A DNA stretch of 11,013 bases, taken from positions 127,088-138,100 of the forward strand of contig MU070090.1 in NCBI GenBank assembly GCA_002284615.2, given 5' to 3'. Origin of the DNA: Dunaliella salina (Eukaryota; Chlorophyta; Chlorophyceae; Chlamydomonadales; Dunaliellaceae). Every line of letters begins with the position of its first letter. Within the stretch, counting starts at the first letter, position 1. A program made the translations under genes and the position numbers. The notes under the pieces are model-generated. The model made no database searches. It worked only from the letters and a program-made list of their open reading frames with translations, and was not told the DNA's origin. Of the stretch, positions 1 through 5,863 are shown one piece after another.

Positions 1-383
1 GACCAATCTATATATATTGCCTGCTCCAGACCGATCTATCATTTGCCTGCTACAGACCAATCTATATATATTGCCTGCTCCAGACCGATCTATCATTTGC
101 CTGCTACAGACCAGACCCATCTTTTGCCTGCTACAGACCGATCTATATATATTGCCTACTACAGACCAATCTATATATATATATTGCCTGCTCCAGACCG
201 ATCTATCATTTGCCTGCTACAGACCAGACCCATCTTTTGCCTGCTACACACCGATCTATATATGTTGCCTACTACAGACCGATCTATATATATTGCCTGC
301 TCCAGACCCATCTATCATTTGCCTGCTACAGGCCAGACCCATCTGTTGCCTGCTACAGACCAGGCCCGTCTGTTGCCTGCTCA
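1..383. repeat. Minisatellite 1, 26-32 bp units, about 14 copies
   Basis: Fourteen head-to-tail units start with GACC (or a close variant) and end with TTGCCTGCT(A/C)CA. By hand they begin at 1, 29, 55, 83, 109, 136, 164, 196, 222, 249, 277, 305, 331 and 358. Four unit types differ in the middle: CTATATATA (28 bp, two kinds), CTATCATTT (26 bp) and CAGACCCATCTTT (27 bp). One unit at 164 is stretched to 32 bp by extra TA steps. The array starts at the window edge, so it probably continues to the left. Long open frames across it come from the repeat lacking stops and are not genes. It is interpreted as the end of an intron, because its last unit abuts the acceptor at 384. Confidence 0.95.
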
Positions 384-384
384 G

Positions 385-1255
385 AATGCGCCGATGATGC
401 GCATTTGCTCAGGACCCATGAAGCATGGTTGGCAAAAGCATTTCATCTCCGCAACCAGCGTCAAGGAGTGCGAACGTGGTGAAATTCTCCATCTGCGCAA
501 GAATGGCGATGCATGACCAATTTGTGCAGTGCAAGAATGGCAATGCATGACCAATTTGTGCAGTGCAAGAATGGCAATGCATGACCAATTTGTGCAGTGC
601 ATTTTGGCAATGCATGAACAATTTGTGCTGTGCAAGAATGGCAATGCATGACCAATTTGTGCTGTGCAAGAATGGCAATGCATGACCAATTTGTGCAGTG
701 CAAGAATGGCAATGCATGACCAATTTGTGCTGTGCAAGAATGGCAATGCATGACCAATCTGTGCTGTGCATTTGTGCTTGTCCCACCAGGGCAGTCAAAT
801 GGCATTCCTGCTTGAGGCCCTCATTGATAGGCAAGGACACCCTTCTTTTCACAGGTTCCTGCAGTACAACCCAACAAGCTACAAGCCGTTTGTGCTTGTG
901 TCCTCCTGTCCTGGCGACTGGTAAGTGTGGATGATTGTGTATTTGGTGGGTGTACATTGTAAGTGCTGTCCGCGTGCCCGATGTCTGATGAGTGCCAAAG
1001 GTTGCTGGTGTGAGTGTGCATTGGGAGTGCTGGTGTTTTTTGTCTCACGGCTTGACCAACCATATAAATCTTGGGGCACGTTATATGATTATATTTTTGG
1101 GAAGCAGTGGGCTGCAGATTTTGGAGGCTTCCATTCAGATCAACATTTGGCCGACCATCATTTCGACCAAAAACCACAAAAAAGCATTCCTGCAATTCCA
1201 GCAAGAACGGCTGGAAAGGCTTTTAGCCTCGTTCACAGAAGGTCTGCAGTCGTGA
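385..1255 (+). CDS. 3' end of a spliced gene, three exons, unidentified product (5'-partial)
   Basis: Exons are 385-478, 855-920 and 1108-1255 (TGA at 1253). Borders are TGCTCAG before 385, TG/GTGAAA at 478, TTTTCACAG before 855, CTG/GTAAGT at 920 and GAAGCAG before 1108. Phases fit throughout: exon 1 ends with TG, exon 2 adds G to make Trp and ends with TG, and exon 3 adds T to make Cys. The result is about 101 residues with no internal stop. Visible stretches are HLLRTHEAWLAKAFHLRNQR in exon 1, FLQYNPTSYKPFVLVSSCPG in exon 2, and a helical charged C-terminus with QFQQERLERLLASF in exon 3. Earlier exons lie left of the window. I recognise no family and give no function. Splicing is inferred from borders and phase only. 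Both introns (one incomplete) hold minisatellites. Confidence 0.6.
497..767. repeat. Minisatellite 2, 34-bp unit, 8 copies
   Basis: Eight tandem copies begin with GCAAGAATGGCAATGCATGA and continue CCAATTTGTGC(A/T)GT. Starts are 497, 531, 565, 599, 632, 666, 700 and 734. The fourth copy is 33 bp (GCATTTTGG replaces GCAAGAATGG). The last copy has CCAATCTG, and a degenerate stub follows at 768. The array begins 19 nt after the proposed donor at 479 and fills most of the 376-nt intron 479-854. Its unit is unrelated to that of the array at 1-383. The long minus-strand frames across it arise because the 34-bp unit has no stop on that strand and cycles through three frames. Confidence 0.95.
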
Positions 1256-1490
1256 AAATGAGTTTTGTACAGGTCAATTTGCTTTAGTCAGCCAGAGCAC
1301 AGTATGCAGCGTGACTGTAAAGAGATTAACATGCATTGCATCTACAAGGTTTCTGGAAACCTAATTCTCAAGCTTTCTCCTTTATCACCCTCGAGTCTTA
1401 CTTTTCATCTGAAAGGAAGAAAGATTAGGAAAACCACAGCCAAAAGGCCGGGCACTGCAGCAAGCCAGCAACATTCAAATAAAGGGTAAT
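1256..1490 (+). terminator. Probable 3' UTR with AATAAA polyadenylation signal
   Basis: Non-coding sequence follows the TGA at 1253. AATAAA is at 1478-1483, about 225 nt after the stop, followed by a T-rich stretch (TTTTCTTATATTC). This fits the 3' end of the gene at 385-1255. The cleavage site cannot be placed from sequence. Confidence 0.45.
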
Positions 1491-1554
1491 TTTCTTATAT
1501 TCAAAGAAGGCCTACAATTAGAAGAATATATGTGATTGGAAGAAATTTGTCTAG

Positions 1555-1767
1555 TCAAATGAAATCAGTACAGCAGCCGAGTACGAGGCTAAAATTGCGT
1601 TTTGCCGGGCCTGGCTCGACTTCATATGGGAAAATGAAGGTCAACAAGCTTATTGTGGTTCTCAACATTGGGTCAAGTCGATCATGCATTTTTTTGGTTT
1701 TTGCCCTCTATTTTCAAAAACAAAATCAAACTTGTTCAGGCAGAGCATATTTTTCTTTGTTGGCTAA
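1555..1767 (+). other. Unassigned 70-codon open stretch, possible exon or transposon fragment
   Basis: The frame opens just after TTTGTCTAG (a possible 3' splice site and an in-frame stop) and runs to TAA at 1765. It lacks an ATG start. It contains AEYEAKIAFCRAWLDFIWEN followed by EGQQAYCGSQHWVKSIMHFF, which has protein-like composition (W, C and acidic/hydrophobic alternation). A possible donor, AATGAAG/GTCAAC, lies at about 1637-1640. An overlapping plus-strand frame (MIGRN..., 1532-1912) is less protein-like. I do not recognise the family. It could be an exon of an unplaced gene or a decayed mobile-element ORF. Confidence 0.3.
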
Positions 1768-1792
1768 TTGCCATTGGGTAATTGCCATTGGT
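1765..1792. repeat. 14-bp tandem duplication
   Basis: TAATTGCCATTGGG at 1765-1778 is directly followed by TAATTGCCATTGGT at 1779-1792 (13 of 14 identical). It is a small local duplication with no evident function. Confidence 0.8.
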
Positions 1793-1935
1793 TCATTGCA
1801 CTCAGATTTTGCACTGGGGATGCTCGGGAAAGACAGTTTGGCAGCTGGTAAGTGGTCAAGGTCGGTGAAAGAAGCCTCTCAGTGTAGCAAGGGGAAAAGG
1901 CAGCGTATGTAATGTTACCGTGCCTACTCTACCAT

Positions 1936-2474
1936 CTTGCGACCCTACTATCTTGTGAGGTGCCCAAATTAATTTCATAATTTTCTTTGCGACTTTGAAT
2001 CTTGCAAGGGAGGTCCAGTAATTAACAAAATTTGCGAACGCCTCAAAATGGCAGAATGCCTGCGGACTGCAAGGAAGGGCTCTGAGGCCTGGTCCTCAAC
2101 CCTTTCTACACGCAACCCTCAGTCCATGTCCATGGCCTGCCCCTCTGTGGTTTCCCCCTGCGTATCTGAGATGTCCCATTCCTCTACTCGCTTGCTGGTC
2201 CCGCTGCTGCACTCGGACAGCAAGAGTGGGCCCCAGCCGGGTGCGGAGCTCCTTGGGCTTGGTCGGGCTTCCCTCATCAACCGCTGTGCGCTTTCTCTTG
2301 GTGCACCCAAAGTCAAAAAGGGTCCTTTGACCCTTCGCCGCATGTGGTTCCATTTCTGAGCGCTAGAAAGGCCAGAAGTGGAACATGCGCATCTTGCAAG
2401 GCCTTGAAATGAGTGATTTCTGCCGACTCTGAAATCTTGCGAGGGGCACTGGCATTTACTTATTTACTTGCAAG
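1936..2474. repeat. Cluster of six CTTGCAAG-like palindromic motifs
   Basis: CTTGCAAG is its own reverse complement. Exact copies are at 2001-2008, 2393-2400 and 2467-2474. Close variants are CTTGCGAC at 1936, CTTGTGAG at 1952 and CTTGCGAG at 2436. Most are preceded by AT. Three lie left and three lie right of the minus-strand ORF at 2096-2353. They might be protein-binding repeats at the ends of a degraded element, or leftovers of a simple sequence family. Confidence 0.4.
2096..2353 (-). CDS. Small ORF with QRTLFDFG motif, possibly transposon-derived, doubtful
   Basis: This is an 85-codon ORF on the minus strand with ATG at 2353. The N-terminus is MEPHAAKGQRTLFDFGCTKR, followed by a basic stretch (KRKRTA) and KPKELRTRLG. 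A Q..L..F pattern near the start followed by basic residues recalls N-termini of some zinc-finger or transposase-like proteins encoded by mobile elements, but that is a weak resemblance from memory. In a second minus frame, VEEWDISDTQGETTEGQ looks more protein-like over the latter half, so a frameshifted pseudogene is possible. The plus strand is also open here (2048-2359), and local GC-richness may explain the open frames. Confidence 0.25.
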   Translation of the reverse strand: MEPHAAKGQRTLFDFGCTKRKRTAVDEGSPTKPKELRTRLGPTLAVRVQQRDQQASRGMGHLRYAGGNHRGAGHGHGLRVACRKG

Positions 2475-2479
2475 ATACC

Positions 2480-3128
2480 CACTATCGCTATGGTAAATGC
2501 AATTTACAATTGTGAGATGCCATGGATGCTATGACTAAAGCGCACCCTGAATTGTGATTTACATCGAGGGTATGGCTGGCGGGGCTCACAGTACCAGCTG
2601 ACCATTGGGTATTTCCTCAATGCATGCTGGATTGTCCTGTCTAGACTTCTACTTTTCAATTTTGTCAAGGGCAGACATTAGATTGCATATCCTAAAGGCA
2701 TATCCCAGCATTCCTCTTGCTGCATGCTGCACGGTGCTTTCCTGTGTACGCACTCTGCTGCAACTTATGCATACCTGCATGCCAACCTTCTCCCTGCCTC
2801 ACACCTTGTGCTCTGCTCCTATCGTTTTCATCAACCTAACCAATCAAAAACTAGGCCGCCCATCCACAAGCGGGCTCGGCACCGTCACGCACCCTGTGAG
2901 ATAATGAACCAATTGTCTGCAAAAAACATTTGTGTAGATGTGCAATGACCAAGGCCTCTGTTTCTCTGTAAAACTGGTAATGCTGCTTCCTATTTTCATT
3001 GTCAATTATCTGAAAGAATCATTAAAGTCTTTTAATGACTGAAAGCATAGTCTAATTCAAAATAATTTGATTGTATCACACTAAAAAGAGGTTTATCATT
3101 CCACACCCCACCATAAAGTAATTTTCTG
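2480..3128. other. Non-coding stretch, nothing recognised
   Basis: Two overlapping plus-strand frames (2605-2904 and 2724-2948) are open but lack protein-like composition, and no flanking splice pair fits them. I see no RNA gene or repeat structure here. Confidence 0.5.
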
Positions 3129-3129
3129 T

Positions 3130-3140
3130 ACACACACACA

Positions 3141-3211
<71 letters not shown>

Positions 3212-3217
3212 GCACAC
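3130..3217. repeat. (CA)n microsatellite
   Basis: About 39 CA dinucleotides run from 3130 to 3207, interrupted once by CAAA near 3142. A degenerate tail (CGCACGCACACG) reaches about 3217. The minus-strand frames reading CVCVCV are artefacts of this repeat. Confidence 0.98.
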
Positions 3218-3530
3218 GCTCTTGCGCTGCTGCACAAAATGAGGACCTGAAACTTGATTCTTGCTGCCCTCTGTTGCTCTCTAAGCTCCTCTTTTGCGGT
3301 GGGTGGTACGGGCTGCAAAAGCTCTGCACATTCAACGCCTTACATTTCTGCAAACACACCCTCTCGCTTCTTCATAAATAATTTCACACGTTTTCCCGCA
3401 TGCTCAGAAATGAGTGTTTTTCCTGCTGTCTGCAGTCATCCAGCACCTCTCCAAAACATTATTTTTACAAGATGATGTATGTTCTCTGCGATAGCTGATA
3501 TTGCGTCAGAAATGATGGCAGTCCGACCCT

Positions 3531-3599
3531 GGATCACTCTTCTAGCCTCAGATCACATTCCAAAACCATCAACGCTCCATCCTGGTGCTTCTTCTCACC
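3531..3599. repeat. Dispersed-repeat fragment related to 8549-8616
   Basis: GATCACTCTTCTAGCCTCAG followed by ATCAC matches GATCACTCTCCTGGCCTCAG followed by ATCAC in the element at 8318-9077. Weaker similarity continues through GCTCCATCCTGG / GCTCCACCCTGG to TTCTCACC / TTTTCACT. This is a diverged relative of part of that element in the same orientation. No inverted terminus of that element is seen to its left. Confidence 0.55.
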
Positions 3600-4281
3600 A
3601 GCATGGACAACTTCACATCTCCATTCGCCTGGCTAAGCTGTTGCATGTTTACGGGAAGAAGGGAAAGAAGGGGACACAATTTTGCTTTTAGCTCAATCCA
3701 GACATTAGGGATCCAATGTTTTCCTCTTATGATTGTGCATCCATCTGGATACTCAGCAAAATGAAATACTGAGTTGGAGCAGACTTATGTATCAAAAACT
3801 GGGTGGCAGACGCCCTGCAAGCCTGCCCTTCCAGGCACCCATAAGCAACTTGCTTGTCCTGAGACTGGCCTTCTGGCTGCACCAAGGACGCTTTCAGCAA
3901 TGTCACCATCTTGGAAGTAGAATTGGTTTGCCGCTTGTTCTCCACCACACCAAAGCGTGCATGAGAATGCCTCCCAGCTCATCCCCAAAACCCCCCTTTA
4001 AACCAATGTGCACCAAGAGCTGGCTAATGGACAGTTCTTGAACTCAGGATTTCAATGATGTGTCAGGAATTTTGTTGAAGTGTCCCATGGAAATTCTGGA
4101 GGAGGGTCCCAAAAAGACGACCCTCCCTCCCTCCCAACCACCCACCACACCTGACCCTATTGGGTTGGACGCCTACATAAAGCAACCAATGGCTCTCAAT
4201 GTGAGGATTCCAGATGTACGCTCCTCAGGAGGGTTAATCCTTTATTTCCAAAAGTTCTTCAACATCCAACCTCCTGGGCAA

Positions 4282-4301
4282 TGACTGAAATTCTGTACCT
4301 G
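4282..4301. repeat. Second fragment related to the 8318-9077 element
   Basis: TGACTGAAATTCTGTACCTG matches TGGCTGAAATTCTGTATCTG at 8741-8760 (18 of 20). Both are followed within about 30-40 bp by a T-run. It lies about 750 bp after the fragment at 3531, whereas the matching parts are about 190 bp apart in the 8.3-9.1 kb copy. The left copy is therefore either interrupted by inserted DNA or represents two separate pieces. Confidence 0.4.
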
Positions 4302-5034
4302 TCAGGATTTTAAGTCATTAGTTCTTTTTTTGTGCCAACAATATGCCAGACAACATGCTTCTAGTTCAGGAAGCCAAAGGAGTCTGAACAAATCCAGATG
4401 ACAAGACCCATTCAATTTGACATGGGTAGTGATCTGGAATGAATAATCGAGGGCGGCAAACAGGGTTCATGCTCAGCTAAATCGGCAGGTTTGCCCCTCA
4501 ATCGTGCAGTCAAGCTCAACAAGTGCAGAAGGCAAAGTACGTCTTTTCTGCAGCCAGGCCCATTTTCCACAGAAGTGTGAAAGAAAAAGAGCCAGTGCAT
4601 GACATGCACAAACCCAAATGTTTGCAAATTTCATAACTTTGGTAGACGCTATGTGAGTGCCTGACAATGAATCAGTGCTCAACCCTACTGTGACGTGGAG
4701 ATAGATGAAATAAGGCAGCCAAAACAACATTGGTCCTGATGTGTTTTAGGCAGCTTGCTGGGGAAGACCTACCAACTTGTAGTGCTATTTCCTTGCCTCT
4801 CAGGCTGTAAGGAACCCTATTGTCAGACCCAAAACTGCAATGGATGGGGGCAATTCCATGGGATTTGCAAGGTTACAGGTTACATGTGAGAAGAATTCCT
4901 CCATTCCAATTTCACGCCGTCCGGCAACCGGAGGTATTAAAATGTTTGACGGAAAAACCGGGAAGTATTAAAAGGGGAATCCAGGCAAACGATTTAACCT
5001 TGCCTTTTTGGTCGGATTTTTGCCTGAACCCCAG

Positions 5035-5066
5035 AGGATCCAGGGTTCGATTCCCACTCTCACCGG
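5035..5066 (+). repeat. tRNA-like B-box sequence, possible SINE remnant
   Basis: GGTTCGATTCCC at 5044-5055 matches the RNA polymerase III B box (GGTTCGANTCC) and sits in CCAGGGTTCGATTCCCACTC. I looked for a tRNA around it. The T-stem pairs at only three of five positions, and no 5' acceptor strand complementary to TCTCACC lies 70-90 nt upstream, so it is not an intact tRNA. No A box is obvious. It most likely derives from a tRNA-related SINE or a decayed tRNA gene. The open frames across it (plus 4820-5149, minus 4912-5136) are the usual translation of such sequence. Confidence 0.35.
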
Positions 5067-5415
5067 ACTTCTTGCTAACGCGGTTCCAGGCAAACTGTAA
5101 GCACGAGGAGCCCCTGAACTTCCCTGCTCCAGTCAAAACGGGCTGCTAGCATGCTCATAAAAAAGAAGCAGTTCATGTGGGAAAGGATAAAGCTTGTTAT
5201 TGCTTTGATTGGGAGCAATTGGAAGGGCTTTGCAAGTGCTAGGGTCAGCTTTGATTGGTAGGTAGGTTGTGACTCAAAGCAAGTTACCCTGAAGTGTGTA
5301 TAGGAGCTTGAGACTGCACATGTGCAAATTTTTCTGAATCCAAAGTGGTATGTTGATGCTGTGTTCTTTGCCAAAATGCCACTCCATCCCTATTTAATTT
5401 GCTTGAACGGTGCAG
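5067..5415. other. Non-coding stretch, nothing recognised
   Basis: I see no coding signal, repeat or RNA gene. The minus-strand frame 5075-5374 lacks protein-like features. Confidence 0.4.
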
Positions 5416-5540
5416 GTATGGAGGGGTACACACGCGTGTAAAGAATTTTTGCGAATCCCATAAATGGCGATTTGCTCCTGTGCAGTTCGAGGACTGGCAG
5501 AAGGCAGGGGATTGGATGCGGCTATGGAAGCTGCAAGTCG
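5416..5540 (+). CDS. Candidate upstream exon of the 5864-8230 gene
   Basis: The acceptor ACGGTGCAG precedes 5416 and a strong donor CG/GTAAGA follows 5540. In the open phase it reads KWRFAPVQFEDWQKAGDWMR followed by LWKLQV, which looks protein-like (rich in Trp and mixed charges). An internal acceptor, CTCCTGTGCAG, would give the shorter exon 5486-5540 in the same frame. The exon ends in phase 1, which does not join directly to the exon at 5864, so at least one more exon in 5541-5863 would be needed. A piece after AAACCAG near 5690 (DFLLIAVGACYDRGLFR) has a fitting entry phase, but I found no good donor for it. Membership in the downstream gene is inferred from position and strand. Confidence 0.4.
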
Positions 5541-5863
5541 GTAAGATGTTGAGGGTGTACATAAAAAGATGTATATTCAGACGATTTTCATTCATGTGTG
5601 TGTATGTACTTTTTAGACAAGAAGTCTATCTGCATCCGGCTCACCTGACACTCACTGACCTGCATATTGCCTGAGCATGCTAAACCAGACTTCCTTTTGA
5701 TTGCTGTTGGTGCCTGTTATGATAGGGGTCTCTTTCGGGTTGGCAAACTTACTGAGCACCAAAATGGGCAACAGCAAGGCATGCAAGGAAAGCATTTTTC
5801 AACAAAAATCCATATGTGCCATCTTCTCCATTCCCTTGTAGTCCTGGGGGGAGGTCTTCACAG
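5541..5863 (+). other. Region between candidate exons, one further exon possible
   Basis: Plausible pieces are QEVYLHPAHLTLTDLHIA after TACTTTTTAG near 5617, which ends at a stop without a donor, and HAKPDFLLIAVGACYDRGLF from about 5676. Neither has a complete pair of splice sites in consistent phase, so no exon is called. Confidence 0.3.

Larger units (their letters stand above)
3219..5030. other. Long intergenic region with repeat fragments
   Basis: No confident gene is seen. Open frames occur on both strands, for example plus 4450-4602 (ending GKVRLFCSQAHFPQKCERKR) and minus 4412-4627, but none has a supporting start, splice pair or recognisable motif. The region contains the dispersed-repeat fragments at 3531 and 4282. 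A pyrimidine-rich run (CCCTCCCTCCCTCCC) lies at about 4121. Confidence 0.45.

Noticed and set aside
1..383. CRISPR array
   Set aside because: The units are contiguous variants of each other with no unique spacers, and the context is eukaryotic.
17..516. Plus-strand frames encoding repeated CLLQT/ACYRP peptides
   Set aside because: The minisatellite unit simply lacks stops. The real coding signal starts at 385 in another context.
381..957. Three overlapping minus-strand ORFs (121, 182 and 114 codons) rich in CHSCTAQIGHAL-type repeats
   Set aside because: They are translations of the 34-bp minisatellite in three frames, and the plus-strand exons here have better splice and phase support.
3032..3359. 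Minus-strand ORFs with poly-(CV)
   Set aside because: Artefact of the (CA)n microsatellite.
4412..4730. Open frames on both strands, including plus 4450-4602 ending CSQAHFPQKCERKR
   Set aside because: No start, splice partners or known motif. The two cysteines are too little to call a zinc-binding domain.
4985..5066. Intact tRNA gene
   Set aside because: Only the B box fits. The T-stem is mismatched and there is no matching acceptor strand or A box.
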